The notes beneath the pieces are model-generated. The model was given only the letters and a program-made list of their open reading frames with translations. It was not told the origin of the DNA and made no database searches. A stretch of 64,000 nt of DNA from Entophlyctis helioformis (Eukaryota > Chytridiomycota > Chytridiomycetes > Chytridiales > Chytriomycetaceae). Of the stretch, positions 54,400-64,000 are shown one piece after another (within the stretch, counting starts at the first letter, position 1; each line of letters starts with the position of its first letter). Location of the stretch: the NCBI GenBank assembly GCA_025526915.1, contig JAHLKH010000011.1, positions 1 through 64,000 on the forward strand. The letters are read 5' to 3'. A program made the position numbers and the translations under genes.

Positions 54400-55455
54400 A
54401 TGATGCGATTCTGGCATCGAGCAGTAGCAGTGTTGCTGGCGCTGTTGACGCTGACGGTCCTGTTTGGCGGCCTGTACTGGACGCTCGGCCAAGACACTCT
54501 TTCGTCGCAGCAGCTGGCGCTGGCCAAGGGAATCCTCGCTGGCCAGACAGGCGTCGCAGCCGCACAGGCGGATGCGGGCACGGCACCGGACTTGGCAGCG
54601 GCAGCAGCAGCAGCGCCGCACAAGGAGCAGCTGCTGCGCAAGAACCGCCTGGTGGTGTCCATGTCGTCGTTCCCGGGCAGGCTGGACCACATGAACGTCA
54701 CCATCCCGTCGCTCACGTACCAGCAGTCCCGAGTGCCCGACCTCGTCCTGCTGCTCATCCCGCATCGCATCGAGCGCCTCAACATCAGCGCCAGCAGCAG
54801 CACCGGCAGCGACGGCAGGAAGACGGCCGACACCAACACATCGCCCGACCCGCGGCACAAGGACCTCCCGCAGTCGCTCGTCGACCTGGAGGCGTCGCTC
54901 GGCGGGCTGCTCCGCATCGTGCGGCCGGCCAAGGACTATGGCCCGTCGACCAAGCTGCTCGGTGCGCTCGAGATCGAAAAGGACCCGCACACGATCGTGG
55001 TGACGGCCGACGACGACATGATCTACCACCCAGACACGCTGCTGACGCTCGAGACGGTCATGGACCACTCGCCGACGCCCATTGCGCCGTGCTTCATCTG
55101 CGAGTTCTACCCGTGGTGGACACGCCTGTGGGGCGGCCCGTCCGTCCGCCAGGAATGGGAGGGCGTGTGCAAGGGCTGGTCCAACGCCTACGCCGCCGTC
55201 GCCTTCCGCGTCCACTATTTCGACGAGTCCGTGTTCGACTACTCGCGTGCACCGAGCGGCTGCAAGCTGCACGACGACGTGTGGATCTCGGGTGCCCTCT
55301 ACCGCAAGGGCATCCGCCCGTGGAATGTGCGGCCGGGCTTTGACTCCAAGATCAAGCATTTCAGACACCCGACGCTCAGCATCAACTCGGTCAAGAACGG
55401 CGAAAAGGGGTTCCGGAATCCGTGCATAGAGTACTTTGACTACTTTGGCATCTGA
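54400..55455 (+). CDS. Type II membrane glycosyltransferase-like protein
   Basis: 351 aa from the ATG at 54400 (MMRFWHRAVAVLLALLTLTV), which begins with a membrane anchor of Golgi type II topology; the frame is open 69 bp further but only from a TTG. The luminal part has VVSMSSFPGRLDHM, a sequence like the start of nucleotide-sugar folds, and HTIVVTADDDMIYHPDTL with a DDD motif in place of DxD. LHDDVWISGALYRKGI resembles the acceptor-side acidic motif. No intron. The sugar and acceptor are unknown; a glycosyltransferase of GT-A fold is the best guess. Confidence 0.65.
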   Translation: MMRFWHRAVAVLLALLTLTVLFGGLYWTLGQDTLSSQQLALAKGILAGQTGVAAAQADAGTAPDLAAAAAAAPHKEQLLRKNRLVVSMSSFPGRLDHMNVTIPSLTYQQSRVPDLVLLLIPHRIERLNISASSSTGSDGRKTADTNTSPDPRHKDLPQSLVDLEASLGGLLRIVRPAKDYGPSTKLLGALEIEKDPHTIVVTADDDMIYHPDTLLTLETVMDHSPTPIAPCFICEFYPWWTRLWGGPSVRQEWEGVCKGWSNAYAAVAFRVHYFDESVFDYSRAPSGCKLHDDVWISGALYRKGIRPWNVRPGFDSKIKHFRHPTLSINSVKNGEKGFRNPCIEYFDYFGI

Positions 55456-55547
55456 CACTAGTAAATTATCATGCCTTTCCACATCGTTTACGTTGCCGTG
55501 CATTCATTTCCGACACGAGACGCCGGCAGTGCTGATTGCATGTCGGT

Positions 55548-58500
55548 TCATGGGGGCAGGGATTCGGCGTGGTTGGTGCCCACGACGTTTCCGGGTATCG
55601 CTGCTGCCTCTGCGCCAGTCGCGTGCTCGGATGCTGTGAGAGCACCCAACGCAGGTGGCTGGACAGGGATACCGCGTGATGTGGTGCGTTGCGGTGCCAC
55701 AAACGGAATCTTGGCTGGACCGGCTGCTGCTGCCGCTGCTGCTGCTGCTGAGGCCATTTCAAAAGCAATGCCTGCCAGTGTGTTTGACTCGGATCCGGTG
55801 AGTGATGGAGAGGTTGGCGGCTGTGCACTTGCCGATTGCATTTGTGCTGGCTGCCCTGTGGAAGGCGCATGCGTCTGGCTTGTGCGCGGCGATGTTGTTG
55901 CCGATGCTGCATGCGGCACAATGCCTGGTGCCTGGTCCTGAGCATCTGCTGGCGCGGCATTGCTTGATCCAAGAGACTGCGCAGATCCCAACGACGACCG
56001 TCGCGAGTCGCCAGGTGCCGAGGACGTGTAGACTGCAGAGACGCGCGATGCGTCGATGCGGTGTTAGCGTTGTCGCCAGTCTCGCCCTTTGCTGCATCAT
56101 TGTCTGTTGCCACACCAGCCACCATACCGTTGTTGCCAACTTGCGAGACGCGACCATGGAACGCGGTGGCCGACACAAGAGGGGACGCTCCCTGCAGACC
56201 CAGAGACGCTGCAGAGGAAGCGGGAGACGGCTTGCTGCTGGTGGACAATATGTATCCAGTTGCGTCTGGGTGGCCAAAGTTGCACTGCCGCCGCCGCCGA
56301 CGCGCATGGGTCGCGGGACCTCGTTGGCAAAGACAATCTCGCAGTGTGTCAGGAGATCCTCAAGCACAAGGTCCGTCTTGAGAATCTCAAACTGCGCAAG
56401 ATCTGGAGCAGCCAGCTTGGAGTCAAAGGTGGCTGGTGTTGCGTTGCTGCCACTGCCATCCGATCCGCCCATTCCAGTCAGGCTCTTGAGCCAGCTGCCT
56501 GCACTTGATGCGGAGGCTGCTGCTGAGGCACTTGAGCCGGCACCTGTTGTTGCAGACATGCTGGTGCTGCCTCCCATCGGCCCATGATCGCTCTTTGATC
56601 CTGTGAGCTCATTGTGTCCCTGGAAGACGACCGGCGCAAAGAGCAGCCCCAGATTGGATGCCACCATCCTGTTCTTGTCCGAGTTTGCGACCACTCTGTC
56701 CACATGAACGCTTGGTGAGCAGCGTAGTCGTCAAGTGCAAAGCAATGTGCGGCACATCAGCTGCTGCTCGGCAAACACGCACTTGGACAGGTGCGTGACA
56801 AGCGCACGGAGCAACACCTGATTCGCTCCGGGAAGTGACTTGACGCGAGTGCGCAACTTAACAAGCCGCTCGCGCTCGTCAGTAATTTCTGCAACACCAT
56901 CCAGATTGCTCTGTCAGCCATCATGCTCCGTGGCTGCATTGCTATAGACGACTCACGAGAATATTCGGCGCGCTCTCTGCTTGTAAAGTAGAAGATGGGC
57001 TGCGGCAGCTCCCTAAAGAACTGCTTGACGAGACTGGCAACAATGTTGATGTCGTAGCCGGTATCGTCCATGAGATTGACGGCCGCCGCATCCGTCTCCA
57101 TCAGCAAACGCAGCTCGGCTGTTTCGGTCAGCTTTCCAGACACTCTGTAGATTCCCTCGCGGTCCAGGCCGCGCGCTTCAATGGCCTCGAAACACTTGTG
57201 CACAACAAGCGGAATGCCGTGCAGTTCTTCGGGGGTTGCTTTGATGATGATATCCAGTGGCACGCCAAATGCGAGATCTACACGCCATCGAGAGCAAAAC
57301 TGCCTGTTAGTAAGAGTGTCGAGTCAGAGCACCGGCATGTCCATCACACAGACTCTTTGCCGGCAGCTTGGTCTTGAAGTTTTCATAGAACAGATGCTCT
57401 GTTACTGGCCATGCACGATGAAACTCTTGCTTGTGCAGCGTCACATCAATGTCCTCCTTGATGCATTCGACAAACAGACGCAGAGACGCCATCTCCTTTG
57501 TGCGTTCCTGGCACAGGTTGTTTTCTGAGTCGCAGTACTTGGTCAACGCCGTCTTGGTGACCTGAATGCGACGCTTTTCGATACGCTCTCCATCCTGACG
57601 AGCGGTTTCAGCAACGATGCTAAGGCGAAACGACTCGAGGGAGATGCAAGACATACCAGCATGGACTTCATGCGAGCGTCGTTCAGCCTTTCGCGCGCTT
57701 CTTCCAGGTAGTGGATCGAAGATCGGTATGCCTGGTCTGAATCCCGTTCAGGTTAGTGGGCCACCAAGACAAGGCCGGAACAGGGCACTGGAGCCGAGCA
57801 CGATATCAAGCGAATGGAAACCCACCGGCAAGAGCCACCTCCTTGGCTAGTTTGAGGTATTTCTGCGACGTCGTGCCAGGCATGGCAGAGCCACCGCTGC
57901 CCGACAGGACTTCTTTCGGCTCCTTGTCAAGCGCCTCGCACTTTTTGTAGTACGCTGCCTTTGCTTTCGGCACACTCTGGTGCTTGAGATCCGTGTACTC
58001 GCGATGGGTCGCCTTGACATCGGCGCGCAGTGCCTTGAGTGCTTCAGCTGGCTGTGCTGTTTGGTTGAATGCCCGCGCAACAGTGTAATAGCAGGCGTGC
58101 AAGATAGCGGGTGGAGATACAGGCAAGGGGACCTGCCTGCTCTTTCGACAGATCGTCCACGATGCCGTCCAGCATGCGAGTCAACTTCTGGTGCTCTGCA
58201 GCCAGCAGCGCCGTGCATTCACCGACACGCTTCCATGCCTCTGAGATGGTCTTGGTGTACGAAGATCTGGTAGAGTCGGCATAGAGGCTGAGCCAAAGTG
58301 GGAATGGGACACTTGAACGCCGCACGGCATGGGGCATGCAGACACGTACATCACGCCAGAGTCTGCAAGCGTCTTCTTGTGTAGCTTCTCAAGCTGCTGT
58401 GTGTAGTGCGACTCGATGCTGTGCCTGCATTCGACGGATATCCGGTGCCAGAAGGCGTCAGCGGAGGAAAGTGGCGCATGGACAGAGACAGGGCAGGCAG

Positions 58501-58794
58501 AACGCAGACATGTGCTACTGTGCGCATGCGCATGCACACAACGCACCGCTCCTGAAAGTACGTGAGCACGCTTGCCAGAGCATGCTCGCCCTGCGTTGTG
58601 AACAGACGATACTGCGAGTACGAGTCGTTCAGAGCCGTGGCGGTGGTTGCACTGCTAGGCGTGCTGGCGATGTTGCCCTGCAGCATGGAAGCCGAGCGTG
58701 TATGTGTGTGTCAGCCAGAGGGCCTTCCAGAGAGGCCGCCATTGCCGCTTGTCCGCCTACTTGTCTGAATGCCGCTCACCTGCACGTCGGTCAT
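55548..58794 (-). CDS. F-BAR and RhoGAP domain protein (Rgd1 type)
   Basis: Links membrane curvature to Rho GTPase inactivation. Ten exons: 58794-58780, 58677-58547, 58517-58350, 58287-58133, 58056-57826, 57736-57657, 57633-57350, 57303-56957, 56888-56783 and 56695-55548. The F-BAR coiled coil (about residues 10-300: QLEKLHKKTLADSG, WKRVGECTALLAAEHQKL, YKKCEALDKEP) is followed by RhoGAP (about 365-560) with the arginine finger in LDREGIYRVSGKL and NLGLLFAPVVF. The last exon needs two frame changes (near 56260-56310 and 56030-56045) to keep Ser/Ala-rich coding to the stop at 55548, so the C-terminus is uncertain: indel errors or real truncation after the GAP domain. Confidence 0.82.
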
Positions 58795-58861
58795 CTGCTC
58801 AGCCACCGTGTTCAACAGCTAGTAGAAGATCTTTATTCCACTCTCTCTACCAAACAGATCG

Positions 58862-60598
58862 TCAGACGCCAGCTGCTGTGGGTGTTGGATGCATGGCTGG
58901 CGTCCCGTCCATCTGCGTGCTTGGATCCCACGCCGTGAGTGGCGGCAGTGGCACGGGCAGTGGTAAAGCATGGCCCATTCGAGGCTTGCGGCCCTTGGAT
59001 ACCTGCGCGGCTGCTGGTGTGACGTGCTCAGTCGGCTCAGCGTACTCGCGCTCGAGAAGCACTGGCGGCCGAACAAACTTGGTCCTTCGCGGCTTGGTTG
59101 TTGACTGCGCGAGTGTCGTTGTGGATGTTGTGATCTGCATTCTTGTTGACGTCATCGTCATGCCAACAGACGAAGAGACCAGACTAGAAATGGCCGACGT
59201 TGACGCCTTGGATGTGGTGGACATGACCGTCTCGGTTGACGTTGTCTCGTCAGATGAGGTCGTTGACGGGATCTCGGCTGTTGAACTGCTGACGACGGTT
59301 GATATGGCTGCACCAGAGGATGTTGCCGACTCAGTCTCGGTCGCGGTTATCGCGTCGAGTGTTGTGCTTGTTGAGGGTGCATCAGGCTCGGTCGAGGTGC
59401 TCGACTCGATATCGTCAGATGAGGTGCTTTGTGTCTCGATCGTGGTGGACGTAGCTGCAGGCTCGGTCGATGTAGTGTCGACAGATGAGGTCGTTGACGG
59501 GATCTCGCTTGAAGTTGTTTCATCAGATGGGATCGTTGTGGCTGCACCGGAGGATGTTGCCGAATCGGTCTCGGTCGCGATTATCGCGTCAAGTGTTGTG
59601 CTTGCCGAGAGTGCATCAGGCTCAGTTGATGTGCTCGACACGATATCGTCAGATGAGGTGCTTTGTGTCTCGATCGTGGTGGACGTAGCTGCAGGCTCGG
59701 TCGATGTAGTGTCGACAGACGAGGTCGTTGACGGGATCTCAGCTGTTGAACTGTTGATGAAGGTTGATTTGGCTGAACCGGAGGATGTTGCCGACTCAGT
59801 CTCGGTCGCGGTTATGGCGTCGAGTGTGGTGCTTGCCGAGAGTGCATCAGGCTCAGTTGATGTGCTCGACACGATATCGTCAGATGAGGTGCTTTGTGTC
59901 TCGATCGTGGTGGACGTAGCTGCAGGCTCGGTCGATGTAGTGTCGACAGATGAAGTCGTTGACGGGATCTCGGCTGTTGAACTGCTGATGACAGTTGATA
60001 TGGCTGTGCCGGTCGCTGTTGCTGACACGCGGCCAGATCGAGTACTGGTTCCGTGTAACCTGGCAAGGGCATCGAATAGGTTGATGTCGATGCTGCCTTC
60101 GCCATTCGGACCGAGCAAGCCTGCAGCATAGTCGCCTTCGTCGTCGTCGTTGTCTTCGTCTCTGCTGCTGATGTCGGCTGCGGCTTGGTCGCCGACAGCC
60201 AAGCCATATGGCACACCAATGCCTTGAAGCTGGTCGCCACCATTGTTGGCGAATCCGACTGGCACTGCAAACACGAATGGGACATCGACTGGCTTGTTCT
60301 CGGCCTCGAAAAGAGCGCCTTCATCGGCATAGGCTGCAGGTTCGTCTTGGTTTGCAAAGGCAACAACGTAGTCATCCTCAGCAGTGTGTCGATGAGAGCC
60401 TCGACGCTGCAAAGTCGGGTCGCTGTATCCATCCGGCATGCCAACACCGGCTAGCATCCCATTGTGCGCGCCGTCGTCATTGGCAGCCAAGACTTGGCCG
60501 CCACCTTCTGAGACGGCGACGTGTGCGCCATGGACAGCGGCTTGAAGTAGCAGAGCTACGAAGAATGAGGCTACAGACTTGCGTGCCAGGGCCAGCAT
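58862..60598 (-). CDS. Mucin-like secreted protein with Ser/Thr tandem repeats
   Basis: 578 aa in one exon. Signal peptide MLALARKSVASFFVALLLQAAVHG, then a unique region of about 170 residues rich in Asp and Ala containing LQRRGSHRH (a possible dibasic cleavage site), then three long imperfect repeats of about 65-75 residues made of EIPSTTSSVDTTSTEPAATS, TTIETQSTSSDD and SASTTLDAI-type blocks, and a Pro/Arg-rich end. Such proteins are heavily O-mannosylated surface or matrix components. No GPI or membrane tail is present. No known family. Confidence 0.75.
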   Translation of the reverse strand: MLALARKSVASFFVALLLQAAVHGAHVAVSEGGGQVLAANDDGAHNGMLAGVGMPDGYSDPTLQRRGSHRHTAEDDYVVAFANQDEPAAYADEGALFEAENKPVDVPFVFAVPVGFANNGGDQLQGIGVPYGLAVGDQAAADISSRDEDNDDDEGDYAAGLLGPNGEGSIDINLFDALARLHGTSTRSGRVSATATGTAISTVISSSTAEIPSTTSSVDTTSTEPAATSTTIETQSTSSDDIVSSTSTEPDALSASTTLDAITATETESATSSGSAKSTFINSSTAEIPSTTSSVDTTSTEPAATSTTIETQSTSSDDIVSSTSTEPDALSASTTLDAIIATETDSATSSGAATTIPSDETTSSEIPSTTSSVDTTSTEPAATSTTIETQSTSSDDIESSTSTEPDAPSTSTTLDAITATETESATSSGAAISTVVSSSTAEIPSTTSSDETTSTETVMSTTSKASTSAISSLVSSSVGMTMTSTRMQITTSTTTLAQSTTKPRRTKFVRPPVLLEREYAEPTEHVTPAAAQVSKGRKPRMGHALPLPVPLPPLTAWDPSTQMDGTPAMHPTPTAAGV

Positions 60599-60909
60599 GA
60601 ATAGATGGGGCTGCGTGCAAGGTGAATGATGAGGTCCAAAGAAAAGTATAATACACCGAGACGAGCAGGAAGCTGTTTATCAGACGAAAAGCTGTGCGTC
60701 CCGTGTGCATCATTTATCAGCGAACGCGAGAGATCAATGATCAGATGGCGCACAGCTCTGTTGACGCGTTCTGCAGATCTGTGCGGCAGTGCAACGGAAC
60801 GTGATGTGATCAACGAGCGAAAAGGGCCGCACATTTATTGCGAGCAGAAAAGCGGCATGAAAACAGCAATGGATAATGGGAGAATGAGAGAGAATTGCAA
60901 GGGTCGTCA

Positions 60910-62945
60910 TCAGCGGTCAAAGAAAGTTGATTGCGCCAAGCCAGCCGGTCGGCATTTCTGTTGGGGCGACGGCAACGGCGGTCGAGGTCGAACCGATAGC
61001 ATGGCAGGTGCATCGAGACCGTCCTCGTCGCGCTTGACAAAGAAGCTGTCGGCTGTCGGCTCCGGCGTTGGCGTCTCTGTTGGATTGGAGCCAGCGTTGA
61101 GTGTGGTTGTGTTGATCTCACCAACAGGCGTCTCGAGGTTGCTGTCAGAGTCTTGGTTGTGCTCGGCGAAGAGAACAAGCAGAGAGTCGGCGTTGTTGAG
61201 TCCCCAAGTCGGTGTGCTGAATGCCAGTGTCGTTGAATCGCCAATATCGCCATCAGGCGTCTCGAAATCGTGGTGATCGTCATCATTGTGACGCTTGTTA
61301 AAGAACGGCGAGTTGATCGTCACGGTTGGCTCGGGAACATCTGTCGGGTTGGGAGTGCCAGTCGGCTTGGGAATCGGCTCGAGCGACGAGCTGAACTCGA
61401 AAGGCGGGAGGTCAATGGCGGGATCAAAGTCACCATGCTCGGCAAACAGGCTGAGGAGCGAGTCGGCGTTGCTCAGATCTGTTGGGGCGACGGCAACGGC
61501 GGTCGAGGTCGAACCGATAGCATTGGCAGGTGCATCGAGACCGTCCTCGTCGCGCTTGACAAAGAAGCTGTCGGCTGTTGGCTCCGGCGTTGGCGTCTCT
61601 GTTGGATTGGAGCCAGCGTTGAGTGTGGTTGTGTTGATCTCACCAACAGGCGTCTCGAGGTTGCTGCCAGAGTCCTGGTTGTGCTCGGCGAAGAGAACAA
61701 GCAGAGAGTCGGCGTTGTTGAGTCCCCAAGTCGGTGTGCTGAATGCCAGTGTCGTTGAATCGCCAATATCGCCATCAGGCGTCTCGAAATCGTGGTGGTC
61801 GTCATCATTGTGACGCTTGTTAAAGAACGGCGAGTTGATCGTCACGGTTGGCTCGGGAACATCTGTCGGGTTGGGAGTGCCGGTCGGTTTGGGAATCGGC
61901 TCGAGCGACGAGCTGAACTCGAAAGGCGGGAGGTCAATGGCGGGATCAAAGTCACCATGCTCGGCAAACAGGCTGAGGAGCGAGTCGGCGTTGCTCAGAT
62001 CTGTTGGGGCAACGGCAACGGCGGTCGAGGTCGAACCGATGGCAGTGGCAGGTGCATCGAGGCCATCATCAACAAGGTCCCGCTTAACAGGCTTGGCGGC
62101 TTCGGAAGGAGGCGACGCTTGACCGCGCGGGCCATTGAGGATGGACGACAGAATCTCGTCGTCAGTAATGTCGCGAGGAACGGTTGGAACTGAGGGCGGC
62201 GGCGGCGGCGGCACCGTAGATGTCGCAGCTGGTGATGGAGCTGCTGCTGTTGTGGTGGTGGTTCTGGCGGCCGGAGGAGCCGTCGTGGCAGATGTTGGGG
62301 TCCGGGGCTTGGTCGTGACAGCAGGAGCGGCGGTGGTCTTTCGGGGTGCTGACGTCGAAGCTGGGGCAGTGGTCTTCCGAGGTGCTGAAGTCGAAGCTGG
62401 GCAGCGGTCGTCTTTGGGGATGTCGACGTCGCAGCTGGGGCAGCGGTCGTCTTTCGGGGACTGGTTGTGACAGCTGGCGCGACAGACGTGCGCGTGTCTA
62501 CTGATCACAGACACGTCGCGTTAGCGCGTCAGCCCCCCTGTTGCACGCAACAACAAACATTGCACGCAACAACAAACACAAGCGATGCAACAGTGATGCA
62601 CGACGTACAGTATGTGAGCGTGATGACTGTTGGAGGACTCGTCTTTGTGGTTGCAGGCGTCCGTCTGGCCGTTCTGCTGGAGGTCTTGGCTGTTTTGGTG
62701 CCTTTGGGTGTCTTTGTCTTTGTCTGACGCTTGTTACGGTCAAACACAGTCTGGGTCCTGGCATCCAGCGTGGCAAGAACGACTGACTGAGCAACGGGCA
62801 AGGGCGAGGGTGCAGGCGACGGGGCCAAGGACGCAGATGGGTTGAACTCGTCCGACGACGGCTCCTGGGCAACGACCGACGGAGCGATGGCGCACGCGAG
62901 TGCCAGCATCCACACACTAGCAGCAGCAGAACGAGTAACACGCAT
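60910..62945 (-). CDS. Secreted repeat-peptide precursor with Lys-Arg processing sites
   Basis: Exon 1 62945-62609 (signal peptide MRVTRSAAASVWMLALACAI..SVVA), GT-AG intron, exon 2 62500-60910. After a Thr/Pro/Lys linker the protein consists of 522-bp (174-residue) tandem units. Each unit splits into two related halves that begin near NADSLL(S/V)LFAEH, pass through a Thr/Pro-rich tail and end FFNKR or FFVKR. KR occurs at regular places (KPVKRD, then FFNKRH and FFVKRD twice), as expected for kexin cleavage. Two single-base losses (a G run near 62398-62402 and an A/T near 60993-61003) shift the frame in the linker and in the last, partial unit. Product unknown. Confidence 0.72.
60994..62066 (-). 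repeat. 522-bp tandem repeat units in the precursor gene
   Basis: Two near-identical units with a partial third; identical landmarks at 61021 and 61543 give the 522-bp period. Differences between units are few, so homogenisation or recent duplication is likely. Confidence 0.88.
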
Positions 62946-63166
62946 GGTAGTGTCGAGATGGGAGATGAGAGGGCACACGAGCCACACGTGCAAGGGGAAC
63001 TTGGTGGCCTTTTATGTGTTTAGCGCGCCGCCTAGTGCCCAACAACAAATGACACGCGCACGCAACGAGGCGGCACGACGCGGGCGTGTCGGTGTTGTTG
63101 CGTGACGCATTCCCATCAGCGTATCGTACGTCCGCCGGCGATAAGAAGACTCTCAAGTCCCGTGCG

Positions 63167-63176
63167 GTCACGTGAC
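63167..63176. promoter_or_regulatory. 10-bp CACGTG palindrome between the precursor and PPxY genes
   Basis: GTCACGTGAC is a perfect palindrome sharing its core with the uL13 upstream palindrome at 3212-3225. It sits in the divergent spacer. Confidence 0.4.
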
Positions 63177-63309
63177 AAGCAAGAGGCGCCATGGTGCCCC
63201 GACCCTCCTTGCAAAATTGCACAACGTCAAATTTTCAGGACCCTTCCTTGCTTCGTTTTGTGTGATCGGGTTTAACGACATCCTTCATAGAGCCAACGAT
63301 GTCCTTTCT

Positions 63310-63747
63310 GGCGAGTCGGTGGTGTTGGTGCTGATGCTCGTCGCAACTCCCGTAACCGTCGCTGGCCTCTACTACAAGCAGATTTCCAAGAACTGCGTAC
63401 TGCCAGACAACGGGGAAGCTCCGTCCTCCCAGCGCCCCGACGTCTACCGGCCCAGAGAAGGCCGAGAGGAGGACGACGAGCTGCCAGTCTACACTGTCAC
63501 TCCAGCGCCACTCGGGCTGCGTCCATACGCTTCAGCAAACAGAGTCCAGGCCAGTGCACCAACGTATCCGCCACCAGCGCACACTGGCACCGACGGTGTC
63601 CCGCCTGCTTACGAGCCTCCAGCGTACGAGACCATGCCCCGAACGACGACAAGCTCGTCCACCGGGTCAGCGTCAGGCACATCACGAGTCACCATCACCG
63701 TCGATGAATCCGTAGCGGCAGCCACAGCAGCAGCAGCAAGGTCTTAG
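63310..63747 (+). CDS. Single-pass membrane protein with PPxY motifs (5' end uncertain)
   Basis: An open frame ends at 63745-63747. It contains one membrane helix (SVVLVLMLVATPVTVAGLYY) and a cytoplasmic tail with two PPAY motifs (GVPPAYEPPAYET) plus ELPVY, the signature of adaptors for Rsp5/Nedd4 ubiquitin ligases. The tail ends Ser/Thr/Ala-rich. No good ATG precedes the helix in this frame (the frame opens at 63172 with GTG), so an upstream exon or a start at the Met inside the helix remains open. Family unknown. Confidence 0.5.
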   Translation, partial: GESVVLVLMLVATPVTVAGLYYKQISKNCVLPDNGEAPSSQRPDVYRPREGREEDDELPVYTVTPAPLGLRPYASANRVQASAPTYPPPAHTGTDGVPPAYEPPAYETMPRTTTSSSTGSASGTSRVTITVDESVAAATAAAARS

Positions 63748-64000
63748 TGGACACATCTGAAACATACATACATAAACTTCGTCCTCTCTCCTCGGCCCAA
63801 CTTCACAATCACCTTTTCCTTTGCTGTCTGTTCACTGTGACATCACCACCGTCCTGGATGTGCAGGAAGCTGCCCAGAAGATGCGACCAACGGCCTGCCA
63901 AGCACGCCGACAAGCACGTCGAATGCTGTGCCGGCGCTTGCTTGGCGGATTCAGCTGCTGGGCCGGGCCGATCTGTCCGTTTGCCGCATCTCCGACAAAG
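63748..64000. other. 3' flank at the window end, nothing recognised
   Basis: No open frame of note, repeat or RNA gene is visible in the last 253 bp. Confidence 0.5.

Noticed and set aside
56280..56320. A 36-nt micro-intron mending the RhoGAP frame
   Set aside because: The candidate GT...CAG borders exist but the join does not restore the downstream frame, and no other intron here is that short.
58698..60131. A 477-codon plus-strand frame rich in Val and Asp
   Set aside because: It is the antisense of the Ser/Thr repeats of the mucin-like protein, which has a signal peptide in the sense frame.

Overview
The window looks like nuclear DNA of a GC-rich, early-diverging, probably zoosporic (chytrid-like) fungus. 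It holds fungal gene families (M36 fungalysin, F-BAR/RhoGAP of Rgd1 type, DUF4246, Stm1/SERBP1-like, GPI-anchored cysteine-rich proteins), a eukaryotic initiator tRNA, and genes cut by many short introns (mostly about 50-180 bp, some with GC-AG borders). Exon joins below were worked out by hand by matching reading frame, GT/GC-AG borders and family sequence. The species assignment is an inference.

Layout. 0-8.7 kb: end of an unknown acidic gene, CCS1 copper chaperone, ribosomal protein uL13, a membrane-anchored GH26 glycoside hydrolase, and two small surface proteins. 8.86-18.16 kb: left arm of a very large inverted duplication, with a tRNA cluster, a 5'-truncated LINE, SIL1, a nuclease/kinase-like gene and an LRR transmembrane gene. 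18.2-35.2 kb: P450, F-box/LRR protein, STM1-like, 14-TM MFS transporter, acyl-CoA oxidase, PRL phosphatase, Spo7/CNEP1R1-like, NnrU-like. 35.21-42.41 kb: the right arm, the same genes in reverse order without the LINE. 42.5-48.1 kb: DUF4246 protein, mitochondrial 3-hydroxyacyl-CoA dehydrogenase, GNAT acetyltransferase. 48.2-51.3 kb: a direct second copy of the 17.9-21.0 kb P450 block. 52.3-63.8 kb: fungalysin, a type II glycosyltransferase-like protein, an F-BAR/RhoGAP protein, a mucin-like secreted protein, a repetitive secreted precursor with regular Lys-Arg sites, and a PPxY membrane protein.

The most interesting structures are: (1) the inverted duplication, in which the LINE insertion can be dated by an intact empty site in the other arm and the breakpoints lie inside NnrU; (2) the LRR gene, in which nearly every leucine-rich repeat is its own exon of about 72 nt with the same intron phase, divergent from a nuclease/pseudokinase-like gene, with the pair duplicated together; (3) a possible kexin-processed repeat-peptide precursor (60.9-62.9 kb); (4) three related tRNA-like genes with normal promoter boxes but abnormal anticodon arms.

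Functional links are modest. Acyl-CoA oxidase and 3-hydroxyacyl-CoA dehydrogenase both serve beta-oxidation, in peroxisome and mitochondrion respectively. SIL1 and the many secreted proteins point to an active secretory pathway. Several genes carry single-base frame breaks in homopolymers (MFS, Spo7-like, repeat precursor). These may be assembly errors, so frameshift-based claims need read-level checking.
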